Positions 1 to 9,000 of a stretch of 50,582 bases of DNA are shown here, piece after piece. A program made the translations under genes and the position numbers. This stretch comes from Pseudomonadota bacterium (GTDB lineage Bacteria > Pseudomonadota > Alphaproteobacteria > Rhizobiales > Phreatobacteraceae), in assembly GCA_023416965.1 (NCBI GenBank), contig JAEZGJ010000046.1:1-50582 (forward strand), written 5' to 3'. The stretch's first letter is position 1. Each line of letters begins with the position of its first letter. The notes below the pieces were generated by a model. The model made no database searches. It was not told the origin of the DNA and saw nothing but the letters and a program-made list of their open reading frames with translations.

Positions 1-1
1 G

Positions 2-229
2 CGCGGGGCGCGCCACACCATGCTCGACGATTCCGACATTTCCTCCACGCGCCATGCCCGCGCCTTCGTGGCGGGAGCCCTGGCCGGCCTCGTCGGACGC
101 ACCGACATCTATGTCTCGGGCGGGGCCGAACACCAGGGCCCGCCCGGGGGCGGCCCGGTGGCGATCATCGCCGAGCGGGCTGATCAGGCGGCGGCGATCA
201 TGGCGGCGACGAAGTCGCGGGTGGACTGA
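2..229 (+). CDS. C-terminal fragment of an unrecognised protein (cut by the window edge)
   Basis: The reading frame is open from the first complete codon at position 2 to a TGA at 227–229, and nearly every third codon position is G or C, as in the neighbouring real genes. I read it as the 3' end of a gene that begins outside the window; the internal ATG at 20 is only the first methionine visible. The visible 75 residues contain an alanine-rich helix followed by a glycine/proline-rich turn and a short hydrophobic strand, with no motif I can name. The last 46 bases overlap the 3' end of the convergent minus-strand gene. It could instead be a shadow of that gene, but the overlap covers only a fifth of its visible length. 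Confidence 0.45.
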   Translation, partial: RGARHTMLDDSDISSTRHARAFVAGALAGLVGRTDIYVSGGAEHQGPPGGGPVAIIAERADQAAAIMAATKSRVD

Positions 230-993
230 CCGATGGCGGCGCCACGGCTCTCGGCGGCGGCGTTGATCGCGCTGACATAGCCGTCGGTCCAGACCGAGAG
301 GCCGTCGCCGATGCGGGCGGAGAAGGCGGAGACCATGGCGCCGGCAATGCCGCGCGCCTCGAGCGCGGGCAGGCGCGAGATGCCGGCATCGTCGAGGCCG
401 CGATCGGCGTCGACATAGACGGCGGCGCGCACCGGGGCCTTCACCGCCGTCTCCGGCTTGCCGGCGAGGAGGCCTCCGTGGGAGGCGGTGACGACGATGT
501 GGCCGGCGTCGTCCTTGCCGACGAGACCGTTGGAATCGAGCACGAAGACGCGGATGCCCTTCGCCCCGGCCTCGATCATCTCGTGCCGGGCCTCGTCGAG
601 GGGTTCGGGCGTCGGGGCCGGCGGCAGGTCGATGCGGCCGAGCCGGTCGAGCGCCTCGGCACAGGTCATGCCGCGGGCGAGGCCGGCGCGCGACGCCGCG
701 GCATTGACGAAGGAGAGGATGCCGCGCTCCGGCATGTCTGCGCCCCAGCCGATCCGCGCCGAGGTATGGGCGACCGTCGCTCCGGGCACGCCGATGCCGT
801 CGAGCCAGGCGAGGCCCGATATGCCCGCCTGTTCGCGGCCGATGCCGGCATCGTTGAGGATGAGGGCAGAGACGCCCTTCATGGAGCCGTACCAGGCGGC
901 ATAGACGGCGCCGTGGGAGGCGCAGACGGCGATGCGGCCGCGGGCCTCGGGCGAGAGGTGGGTGACGCTGTCGAGGACGATGGGCGGCGGCAT
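184..993 (-). CDS. Unrecognised protein made of two tandem copies of one ~100-residue unit
   Basis: I do not recognise the family. The 269-residue product has no signal peptide or obvious membrane segment. Residues about 20–118 and 165–265 are two diverged copies of one unit. Both begin with a hydrophobic strand ending in ASHG, continue through AGIS, a GxxGAxV turn and an SARIGxG motif, and end in a helix containing NAAA. A proline-rich linker (about 122–135) and a short helix separate them. The start at 993 begins the protein just before the first unit; a longer frame runs on to 1503 but is antisense to the cupin gene and has a poor composition. No convincing Shine-Dalgarno precedes 993. It is divergent from the cupin/TctC operon, which may share its function, but nothing in the sequence gives a reaction. 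Confidence 0.7.
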   Translation of the reverse strand: MPPPIVLDSVTHLSPEARGRIAVCASHGAVYAAWYGSMKGVSALILNDAGIGREQAGISGLAWLDGIGVPGATVAHTSARIGWGADMPERGILSFVNAAASRAGLARGMTCAEALDRLGRIDLPPAPTPEPLDEARHEMIEAGAKGIRVFVLDSNGLVGKDDAGHIVVTASHGGLLAGKPETAVKAPVRAAVYVDADRGLDDAGISRLPALEARGIAGAMVSAFSARIGDGLSVWTDGYVSAINAAAESRGAAIGQSTRDFVAAMIAAA

Positions 994-1194
994 GGAAGAC
1001 CCGTTCGGCTGGCGCAGGGCCGCCGACTGTTCCAGCCCGGGGGGCGGCCGGCAATCGGCCGAGCCAAGCCGTTCGACGGAGGCCAGACATGCCGGCCTTC
1101 GCCTTGACACCTCCGGCACCGTCCCCACACTCGCGGCAACGCCCCCGCCAAGGGCGAGCCGCCGGCGGCAGACCGGTGACCGGGAGGACATGAC

Positions 1195-1599
1195 ATGACG
1201 GCTTCGGCCGGGCGCGCGCAGCGCCGATACCACGTCCGCGAGGAGGACGTTCAGGGCTACCACCCCGCCAACCACACCGGCACGCTGAACCGCCGGCTGA
1301 TCAGCCGCGAGACGGTGGGAGCGGAATCGGTGGAGATGCTGGTCGGCACGATCGAGAAGGGAAACGGCGCGCTCCCCCACGCCCATCCCGGCATCGACCA
1401 GATCTGCTACCTTCTGGAGGGCGCGGCGGAAGCCGAGGTCGACGGCCAGCGCTTCGCCATGAAACCCGGCGATTCCTGCTTCTTCCCGGCCGGGATGGAA
1501 CACGTCTTCACCGTGACCAGCGAGACGCCGGTGCGCGTCCTCGTCATCTACACGCCGCCCTACGAAGAGAACCCGGACAGGGTCATCCGCCGCCGCTGA
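1195..1599 (+). CDS. Small single-domain cupin protein
   Basis: This 134-residue protein has one cupin barrel. The first metal-binding motif is visible at about residues 60–80 (PHAHPG, then an acidic/amide residue and the closing G of YLLEG). The second motif is PGDSCFFPAGMEH near residues 91–103, supplying the last histidine. The family includes dioxygenases, isomerases and plain small-molecule binders, so the reaction cannot be read from the sequence. A GGGAGGA ribosome-binding site lies just before the ATG. It is the first gene of a plus-strand run that continues 34 nt later with a TctC-type binding protein, then an acyl-CoA dehydrogenase and a 2-oxoacid dehydrogenase E1, so a role in the same catabolic pathway is likely but inferred. 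Confidence 0.85.
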   Translation: MTASAGRAQRRYHVREEDVQGYHPANHTGTLNRRLISRETVGAESVEMLVGTIEKGNGALPHAHPGIDQICYLLEGAAEAEVDGQRFAMKPGDSCFFPAGMEHVFTVTSETPVRVLVIYTPPYEENPDRVIRRR

Positions 1600-1633
1600 G
1601 GCGGCCTACAAGCAGGTCCCGGGGAGGACACGC

Positions 1634-2593
1634 ATGATCGACCGCAGAACCCTCATCGCCAGCGCCGCCGCCATGGCGGTCGCGGCCCCGGCGCGCGCCG
1701 CATGGCCGGAACGGCCCATCACTCTCGTGGTGCCCTTCGCCGCGGGCAGCGGCACCGACACGGTGGCGCGCATCGTCGCCCAGCAGCTCGCCTCGCGCCT
1801 CGGCCAGGGCGTCGTGGTGGAGAACCGGGCCGGGGCCAACGGTTCCGTGGCGGCGACCTTCGTCGCCCGTTCCGAACCGGACGGCTACACGCTGTTCATG
1901 ACGACCAACACGTCGCATTCGGCCAACCCGAGCCTGATGAAATCGCTGACCTACGACCCGGTGAAGGACTTCTCGCCGGTGGCGCGGATGGGCAACCTGC
2001 CCTTCCTGCTGGTGGTCGACCCGAAGCTGCCGGTCACCTCGGTGAAGGACCTCATCGCCCATGCCAAGGCCAATCCCGGCAAGCTGACCTATGCCAGCGG
2101 CAATTCCACGGGGATCGTCGCCGGCGCCACCTTCGCCAAGCGCGCCGGCATCGACATCCTGCACGTGCCCTATCGCTCGACGCCGCCGGCCATCACCGAC
2201 ATCATCGGCGGTCGCATCTCGATGATGTTCGTCGACATCACCGCCTCGCTCACCCAGATCAATGCGGGCTCGCTCCGGGCGCTGGCGGTCACCACGGCGG
2301 AACGGTCGAAGCTTCTGCCGAACCTGCCTTCCATGCAGGAGGCGGGCGTCGCCGAGTTCGACATCACCTCGTGGAACGGCGTGTTCGGCCCGGCGCGCAT
2401 GCCGCCGGAGATCGTCGGCCGCCTGAACCGGGAACTGGCCGCCATCGCCAGCGATCCGGAGATCGCCAAGAAACTGGCGGAGATCGGCTTCGACGCCTTC
2501 ACCCAGACGCCTGAGGAGCTCGGCGCCTTCGTCAAGGCGCAGATCGAGAATTGGGCGCGGATGATCAGGGAAGCCGGCATCCAGCCGCAGTGA
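1634..2593 (+). CDS. Bug/TctC-family periplasmic substrate-binding protein
   Basis: This 319-residue protein has an N-terminal export signal (MIDRRTLIASAAA, with a cleavage site after the Ala-rich stretch near residue 23) followed by the typical Bug start PERPITLVVPFAAGSGTD. The family motif (VENRAGANG) and the later strand HVPYRSTPPA also match. TctC/Bug proteins bind carboxylates, dicarboxylates, amides or nicotinate-like acids in the periplasm and normally serve a TctAB membrane transporter. No TctA or TctB is in this window, so this may be an orphan receptor, or its membrane partners lie elsewhere, as is common in bacteria with expanded Bug families. It lies between the cupin and the acyl-CoA dehydrogenase with only 5 nt to the next start, so it is very probably co-transcribed and its ligand is probably the pathway substrate. 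Confidence 0.93.
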   Translation: MIDRRTLIASAAAMAVAAPARAAWPERPITLVVPFAAGSGTDTVARIVAQQLASRLGQGVVVENRAGANGSVAATFVARSEPDGYTLFMTTNTSHSANPSLMKSLTYDPVKDFSPVARMGNLPFLLVVDPKLPVTSVKDLIAHAKANPGKLTYASGNSTGIVAGATFAKRAGIDILHVPYRSTPPAITDIIGGRISMMFVDITASLTQINAGSLRALAVTTAERSKLLPNLPSMQEAGVAEFDITSWNGVFGPARMPPEIVGRLNRELAAIASDPEIAKKLAEIGFDAFTQTPEELGAFVKAQIENWARMIREAGIQPQ

Positions 2594-2598
2594 CGTCG

Positions 2599-3765
2599 AT
2601 GGACTTCTCGCTTTCCGACGACCAGCAGGCCCTGCGCGCGGCGGTGGAGCGCCTCTGCGCGCGCTTTCCCGACGAGTACTGGCTGGAGCGCGACACCAAA
2701 GGCGGCTTTCCCGCCGATTTCCACGCGGCCTTCGCCGAAGCCGGCTTCCTCGGCGTCGCCATGCCGGAAGTCTATGGCGGTTCGGGCCTCGGCATCACCG
2801 AAGCGGCGATCATGATGGAGGCGATCGCCGCCTCGGGGGCCGGCATGTCGGGCGCTTCCGCCATCCACCTCAACATCTTCGGGCTCAACCCGGTGGTGGT
2901 GAAGGGGACGGAGGAGCAGAAGGCGCGCATGCTGCCGCCGCTGATCGCGGGGCGGGAGAAGGCCTGTTTCGGCGTCACCGAGCCCGATGCCGGTCTCGAC
3001 ACGCTGAAGATCAAGACGCGGGCGGAGCGGCAGGGCGACGTCTACGTCGTCACCGGCCAGAAGATCTGGACCTCCACGGCGCAGGTCGCCGACAAGATCC
3101 TGCTGCTCGCCCGCACCACGCCGCTGTCGGAGGTCAAGCGCCGCACCGACGGGCTGTCGCTGTTCTACACGAGCCTCGACCGCGCCCATGTCGAGGTGCG
3201 CGAGATCGCCAAGATGGGCCGCAAGGCGGTGGATTCGAACCAGGTCTTCTTCGACCGGCTGCCCGTTCCCGCCGCCGACCTGATCGGCGAGGAGGGCAAG
3301 GGGTTCGACATCATCCTGCACGGGCTCAACCCCGAGCGCATCCTCATCGCGGCGGAGGCCATCGGCCTCGGCCGGGCGGCGCTGAGGCGGGCGAGCACCT
3401 ATGCCAGGGAGCGGCGCGTCTTCGACCGCGCCATCGGCCAGAACCAGGCGATCCAGCATCCGCTCGCGGTTGCGTGGGCGGAGCTCGAGGCGGCCGAACT
3501 GATGATGCTGAAGGCTGCCACCCTCTACGACCGCGACGAGCCCTGCGGTCCCCATGCCAATGCCGCCAAGTACCTCGCGGCGGAAGCCGGCTACCGGGCC
3601 TGCGAGACGGCGGTCATGACCCTCGGCGGCATGGGCTATGCGCGCGAATTCCACGTGGAGCGCTACCTGCGCGAAGCCTGGATCCCGCGCCTCGCCCCGG
3701 TTTCCGCCCAGCTCATCCTCTCCTACATCGCCGAGAAGGTGCTCGGCCTGCCGAAATCCTACTGA
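2599..3765 (+). CDS. Acyl-CoA dehydrogenase family protein lacking the usual C-terminal EGT motif
   Basis: This 388-residue flavoprotein has the complete acyl-CoA dehydrogenase layout: an all-alpha N-terminal domain, a central beta domain with the FAD motif (CFGVTEPDAG near residues 122–132, then KIWTSTA), and a C-terminal helical domain containing GGMGYAREFHVERYLREAW. In typical members the catalytic glutamate sits in an EGT motif shortly after that segment. Here the position reads IPRLAPVSAQLILSYIAEK, so the usual base is absent and another residue would be needed. A set of proteobacterial paralogues shares this ending. I chose the ATG at 2599, five bases after the TctC stop, because an upstream in-frame ATG lies inside the previous gene and adds no conserved sequence. 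The product probably oxidises the CoA ester of the acid captured by the upstream binding protein (inference). Confidence 0.88.
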   Translation: MDFSLSDDQQALRAAVERLCARFPDEYWLERDTKGGFPADFHAAFAEAGFLGVAMPEVYGGSGLGITEAAIMMEAIAASGAGMSGASAIHLNIFGLNPVVVKGTEEQKARMLPPLIAGREKACFGVTEPDAGLDTLKIKTRAERQGDVYVVTGQKIWTSTAQVADKILLLARTTPLSEVKRRTDGLSLFYTSLDRAHVEVREIAKMGRKAVDSNQVFFDRLPVPAADLIGEEGKGFDIILHGLNPERILIAAEAIGLGRAALRRASTYARERRVFDRAIGQNQAIQHPLAVAWAELEAAELMMLKAATLYDRDEPCGPHANAAKYLAAEAGYRACETAVMTLGGMGYAREFHVERYLREAWIPRLAPVSAQLILSYIAEKVLGLPKSY

Positions 3766-3796
3766 ACCAGAACAAGACCTCTTCCGGGAAACGCCG

Positions 3797-4792
3797 ATGC
3801 AACCCAGCCACAACGTCCAGCGCCTGCTGGATCTCTACCGGACCATGAGCCGCATCCGCGCCTTCGAGACCGCCGCCCTCACGGCGCACAAGGAGGGCGT
3901 GGTGCCGGGGCCGCTGCATGTCTCCATCGGGCAGGAGGGGGTCGCGGCGGGCGTCTGCCTGAACCTGACCACCGAGGACCGCATCACCTCCAACCACAGG
4001 GGCCACGGCCATGCCATCGCCAAGGGCGCCGGCATCCAGGGCATGATGCGCGAGCTCTTCGGCCGTGAGGGCGGCCATTGCCGCGGCAAGGGCGGCTCCA
4101 TGCACATCGCCGACTTCTCGGTCGGCATGCTGGGCGCGAACGGCGTCGTCTCGGGCGGCATTCCCATCGCGGTCGGCGCGGCGCAGGGGCTGAAGATGAA
4201 GCGCTCCTCCGCCATTGCGGTGTGCTTCTTCGGCGACGGCGCCATCAACCGCGGGCCCTTCCTCGAAGGGCTCAACTGGGCGGCGCTCTACACGCTCCCG
4301 GTCCTCTTCGTCTGCGAGGACAACGGCGTCTCCGCCTTCACCGCCACGGAGAGCGTGACGGCTGGGCCGGGCGTCATCGCCCGGGCGGAATCCCTCGGCG
4401 TGCCCGGCGTCACCGTCGACGGTAACGACGTGATGGCGGTGGACGAGGCGGCCGCCCGTCTCGCTGCCGAGGTCCGCGCCGGCAAGGGGCCGCGGCTCCT
4501 CCACGCCAGGACATTCCGGATCACCGGCCATACCTCGACGGACGCCGCTGCCTGGCGCGACCCGGCGAGCGTCGAGGCGGCGAAGAAGCGCTGCCCGATC
4601 GACCGGCTGGCCGTCCTGCTCGGCGAGAGGGGTGTCTCCGCGGCCGATCTCGCGTCTGTCCGCAACGAGGCGGAGGCGGAGATGGCGGCGGCCGTCCTGG
4701 ACGCCAAGGCGGCGCCCTGGCCGGACGAGGCCATCGCCTATGACGACGTGCAGGACGTCGGCGCGGTGCGTTTCTCGGGAGTTTCGGCATGA
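3797..4792 (+). CDS. Thiamine-diphosphate dehydrogenase E1 component, alpha subunit (acetoin/pyruvate type)
   Basis: This 331-residue protein has the E1-alpha fold of branched-chain, pyruvate and acetoin dehydrogenases. Visible motifs are SNHRGHGHAIAKG (residues 65–77), the GGSMH loop, and the TPP/Mg2+ motif starting GDGAINRG (146–153) and ending DN at 175–176. It makes the heterotetramer with the beta subunit encoded immediately downstream; the two genes overlap by 4 nt (ATGA), so translation is coupled. The start at 3797 matches the family N-terminus, while longer frames run back into the acyl-CoA dehydrogenase. Its substrate specificity (acetoin, pyruvate or a branched 2-oxo acid) cannot be read here. 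No E2 acyltransferase or E3 gene follows, so the partner must come from another locus or the pair acts as a stand-alone dehydrogenase or decarboxylase. Confidence 0.92.
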   Translation: MQPSHNVQRLLDLYRTMSRIRAFETAALTAHKEGVVPGPLHVSIGQEGVAAGVCLNLTTEDRITSNHRGHGHAIAKGAGIQGMMRELFGREGGHCRGKGGSMHIADFSVGMLGANGVVSGGIPIAVGAAQGLKMKRSSAIAVCFFGDGAINRGPFLEGLNWAALYTLPVLFVCEDNGVSAFTATESVTAGPGVIARAESLGVPGVTVDGNDVMAVDEAAARLAAEVRAGKGPRLLHARTFRITGHTSTDAAAWRDPASVEAAKKRCPIDRLAVLLGERGVSAADLASVRNEAEAEMAAAVLDAKAAPWPDEAIAYDDVQDVGAVRFSGVSA

Positions 4793-5766
4793 GCGGGCAG
4801 AGCGTCACCCTCGTCGAGGCCGTGCGCCTCGCCGCCCTCCAGGAGATGCGTCGCGACCCAACCGTCTGGGTGATGGGCGAGGACGTCGCCCGCGGCGGGC
4901 TCTACGGCCAGTACAAGGACTTCCTGCCGGAATTTGGCGAGGAGCGCGTCGTCTCCACGCCCATCTCGGAATCCACCATCATGGGCGCCGGGCTGGGCGC
5001 GGCGCTGGTCGGCACGCGGCCGATCATCGAGATGCGCATCTTCGACTTCGTCATGTGCGCCATGGACGAGCTGGTGAACCAGATCGCCAAGATCCGCTAC
5101 ATGTTCGGCGGTCAGGCCAAGCCCTCCGTCGTGGTGCGCATGCCGCACGGCATCTGGCGCAATTCGGCGGCCCAGCACAGCCAGATGCTCGAATCCTGGT
5201 TCGTCCACCTTCCCGGCGTCATCGTGGTGACGCCGTCGACGCCGGCGGATGCGGCGGGCCTCCTCGTCAGCGCCATCCGCTCCGACGATCCCGTGCTGTT
5301 CTTCGACCCGAAGAACCTCTTTCCGCTGACCGGTGAGGTCCCCTCCGTCATCGAGCCGATCCCCTTCGGCAAGGCGCGCAAGGCCCGCGAGGGCAGCGAC
5401 CTCACCATCGTCTCCTGGTCGGCCATCATGCCGGCGGTGGAACAGGCGGCGGCGACGCTGGCGGGCGAGGGCATTGCCGCGGACGTGATCGACCTTCGGA
5501 CGCTCTGGCCCTGGGACCAGGAGGCGGTGCTGGCTTCGGTCGCGAAAACCGGGCGGCTCCTGGTGGTGCAGGAGGCGGTGTCGGTGGCCGGCTTCGGGGC
5601 CGAGGTGGTCTCGACCGTGGTGGAGACGCTGGGTCCGGCGCGGGTGAAGGCCGCCCGACGGCTCGGCGCGCCGCGCATCCCGATCCCCTTCTCGCCGCCG
5701 CTGGAGGACGCCGTGAAGGTGACGCCGGCCAAGATCGTCGCGGCGGCAAAAGCGGCGATGGGGTAG
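4789..5766 (+). CDS. Thiamine-diphosphate dehydrogenase E1 component, beta subunit
   Basis: This 325-residue protein is the transketolase-like beta subunit paired with the preceding E1 alpha. It has the expected MGEDVARGGLYG start region, the PISESTIMGAGLGAA segment near residues 63–77, which forms part of the cofactor site, the RMPHG loop and the transketolase C-terminal domain (SWSAIMPAVEQAA, then DLRTLWPWD, then QEAV). Length and motif order are those of AcoB/PdhB proteins without a lipoyl domain. It is the last gene of the plus-strand cluster; a spacer with a long inverted repeat follows. What is odd is that the cluster ends here without the E2 component that accompanies most acetoin and pyruvate dehydrogenase operons. 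Confidence 0.93.
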   Translation: MSGQSVTLVEAVRLAALQEMRRDPTVWVMGEDVARGGLYGQYKDFLPEFGEERVVSTPISESTIMGAGLGAALVGTRPIIEMRIFDFVMCAMDELVNQIAKIRYMFGGQAKPSVVVRMPHGIWRNSAAQHSQMLESWFVHLPGVIVVTPSTPADAAGLLVSAIRSDDPVLFFDPKNLFPLTGEVPSVIEPIPFGKARKAREGSDLTIVSWSAIMPAVEQAAATLAGEGIAADVIDLRTLWPWDQEAVLASVAKTGRLLVVQEAVSVAGFGAEVVSTVVETLGPARVKAARRLGAPRIPIPFSPPLEDAVKVTPAKIVAAAKAAMG

Positions 5767-6078
5767 GGCGCGGCCACGATTCAGAATGGCCCCACCCGCA
5801 CCCTCCCCGCGCTGCGCGCGGAGAGGGGGACTACCGCGTCGCGCGATATCGAAACGGTTGAGCCTGGCACAGCCGGAGCGGACGGGGCCGAACGTCGAAG
5901 TCCCCTCCCTGCGCAGCGGGCAGGGTGCGGGGGGCCTGCGAAGATCCACGCAGACCGATCCCGCCGACCTTCCGCTTAGGGGAATTACGTATCAGCCCTT
6001 ATTGTTCCCGTCGCAGGCGGGTGGGACAGTCCGCCTCCGCGGACGATGGGGCGTCGGGCCGCAACGAGGACGTTCGCC
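5767..6078. other. Intergenic spacer (312 bases) with a long inverted repeat and no gene
   Basis: No frame here shows convincing coding character. The first half holds the imperfect inverted repeat described separately. The second half, up to the alpha-2-macroglobulin start, presumably contains that gene's promoter, but I see no strong -35/-10 pair. Short frames in this region are arginine-rich and look like shadows. Confidence 0.6.
5790..5934. repeat. Long imperfect inverted repeat (REP/BIME-like)
   Basis: The left arm at 5790–5832 (starting CCCCACCCGCACCCTCCCC) and the reverse complement of the right arm at 5899–5934 can be aligned along about 36–40 bases with only small differences. Each arm also contains its own short palindrome (GCGCTGCGCGC on the left, CTGCGCAG on the right). 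The arms are about 65 bases apart. The position directly after an operon and the self-complementary arms suit a dispersed extragenic palindromic element. A terminator is the alternative, but there is no T-run. Confidence 0.6.
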
Positions 6079-9000
6079 ATGCGCATCCGGGGTCTTGTGA
6101 CGGCCGCGGGGCCGTTTGTGGTCGCTGCCATCCTGGGGCTCGCGCCCCTAGGCCCGGTCCGCGCCCAGATCGCAGAGCCGGAGGCGGTCGATCTGGCGCA
6201 GGCGGCGCCGAGGCCGCAGCCGCGTCCCGACACCGCCCAGCCGCAGCCGCAGAGGGCGCCGGCCCAGGTCCTGCCGCCGCTGCGCGCCTTCCAGCGCGAC
6301 GATCTCGCCGAGCAGGCGCGGCGCTTCGAGGCCTCCATCGCCAACAAGCAGGCCGGTGACACCCGTCCCATCGCCGATATCCGCCGCGATGCCGACGCCG
6401 CCGCGACGCGCGGCGACTTCCGCGCCGCCGCCCGCCTCTGGGAGGCGATCGCGCTTCGCTCCGGCACGGATTCGGCGCCCTGGGTGCGCTATTCCCAGGC
6501 GCTCGGCGGGATCCGCACCAACGATTGGCGCGAGCGCCAGCAGTTGCAGACCGACATCACCGCCTCCGCCTACATGGCCTATCGGCGCGCCGCCAACCGC
6601 AACGAGGAGGCCTTCGCCCTCGCCCATATCCGCCAGATCATGGTGGCGCGCCAGCAATGGCGCCCGGCCATCGACATCGCGCGCGCCGTGGTGGAGACGC
6701 GCGACACGCCCGAGGCGCGCGAGGCCTATAACCGGCTGCGCGACCAGCACGGCTTCCGCTTCCGCGAGACGAAGATCGATTCGGACGCAACGCGGCCGCG
6801 CGCCTGTTTCATCTTCACGGAGGGGCTGCGCACGGGACGCACCGACTTCGCGCCCTATATCCGCCAGGCCGGCGTTTCCAATCCGCCGATCACGGTCGAA
6901 GACCGGCAGATCTGCGTCGACGGGCTGAGGCACGGCGAGCGCTATTCCTTCCAGCTGCGCGAGGGCCTGCCCTCGACGATCCCCGGCGAGACGCTGACGC
7001 GCAATGTCGACGTCTCGGTCTATGTGCGCGACCGCACGCCTTCCGTGCGCTTCACCGGCCGCTCCTACGTGCTGCCGCGCACCGGCCAGCGCGGCCTGCC
7101 GGTGGTGACCGTCAACCTGCAGTCGGTCGATGTCGAGATCATCCGCATGGGCGATCGCTCCATCGCCCAGACCATCCAGGAGGAGTTCCCCAAGCCGTTG
7201 GAGAGCTACGAGATGCAGCAGCTCATTGCCGAGCGCGGCATCTCCGTGTGGAAGGGGCAGCTCGAGACCGAGAACAGGCTCAATGCCGACGTCACCACCG
7301 CCCTGCCGGTGGACGAGGCGGTGCGCACGCTGGAGCCCGGCGTCTATGTGGTCACGGCCAAGCCGACCAATGCCCAGCGCCGCACCGAGGACGATGACTT
7401 CGGCAACGGCCGGGTGGCGCAGTGGTTCATCGTTTCGGACCTCGGCCTCACCGCCCTTTCCGGCGTCGACGGCGTCCACGGCTACGTCCACTCCCTGAAC
7501 TCGGCAAAGCCGCTGGCCGATGTCGAGGTGCGCCTCATCGCCCGCAACAACGAGGTGCTGGGCACGGCCCGCACCGATGCCTCCGGGCACGTACGCTTCG
7601 CGCCCGGCCTCACCCGCGGCGAAGGCTCGCAGGCTCCCTCGCTCCTCGTCGCATCGACGGCGCAGGGCGACTATTCCTTCCTCAACCTGCGCCAGCCGGC
7701 CTTCGACCTCTCCGACCGGGGCGTGGCGGGCCGCGAGGTCACCGGACCGCTCGACGCCTTCCTCGTCCCCGAGCGCGGCATCTATCGGCCCGGCGAGACG
7801 GTGTACCTGACGACGCTGCTGCGCGACGCCAAGGGCGATGCAGTGCCGAACCTGCCGCTGACCCTCATCGTCGAGCGGCCGGACGGGGTGGAGTATCGCC
7901 GCATCGTCACCCAGGACCAGGGGGCCGGCGCCCGCGCCGTGCCGATCCCGATCGTCTCCTCGGCGCCGACGGGCACCTGGCGCGTGCGCGCCGTCACCGA
8001 TCCGAAGAGCCCGACGGCCGGCGAGGTGCGGTTCATGGTCGAGGACTTCGTGCCCGACCGCATCGCTTTCGAACTTGCGCCGACCGAGCAGCGGCTGACC
8101 CGCGATGCGCCGTTCGGCGCGACGGTCGATGCCCGCTACCTTTTCGGCATGCCGGGCGCAGGGCTCGCCATCGAGGGCGAGGTCGTCATGGAGACGACGC
8201 CCGGCCTGCCGGACTTCCCCGGCTTCCGCTTCGGCCTCGGCGACGAGGAGACGAAGCGCGACCGCGAGCCGCTGCCCGATGGCCTCGTCACCGACGATGC
8301 CGGCAAGGCGACGATTGCCGCCCGTCTGCCGCGCATGGAGGACACGACCCGGCCGCTCTCGGCCCGCCTTCAGGTGCGGGTCGCCGAGCCGGGCGGCCGC
8401 GCCGTCGAGCGCACCGCGACCGTGCCCGTGCTGCCCGGCACGCCGCTCATCGGCGTCAAGCCGCTGTTCGACGGCGACCGCGTCTCCGAGAACGACACGG
8501 CCTCCTTCGAGCTGATCGGCGTGGCCGCCGATGGCCGCACGCGGCGGTCGGCGACGCTCACCTGGCAGCTCCTGCGCCTCGAGACGCGCTGGATCTGGAC
8601 CCGCGGCACGTCCGGCTGGGCGAGCCAGGCCATTGTCTCGACGCGGCGCGTGGCCGACGGCGAGGTGCAGGCGGGGGCGTCGGGCGCGCCCGCGCGGATT
8701 GGCGCGCCGGTGCCCTGGGGCCGCTACCGGCTCGAGGTGACGGCCGGCGGCGGCGTCGCCGGCCCGATGGCCCCCGGTCTTTTCGAAGCCGGCTACGGTG
8801 CCGGCGGCACGGCCGATACGCCGGACGTGCTCGAGATGAGCCTCGACAAGCCCTCCTATGTCTCCGGCGAGACCATGACCGTCTCGGTCAATGCGCGCTT
8901 CGCCGGCTCGGCCACCGTGGCCGTGATGGGCGACCGGCTTCTCGCCGAGCGGACGGTGGACGTGCCGCAGGGCCGGTCCACCATCCAGATCCCCGTCGGC

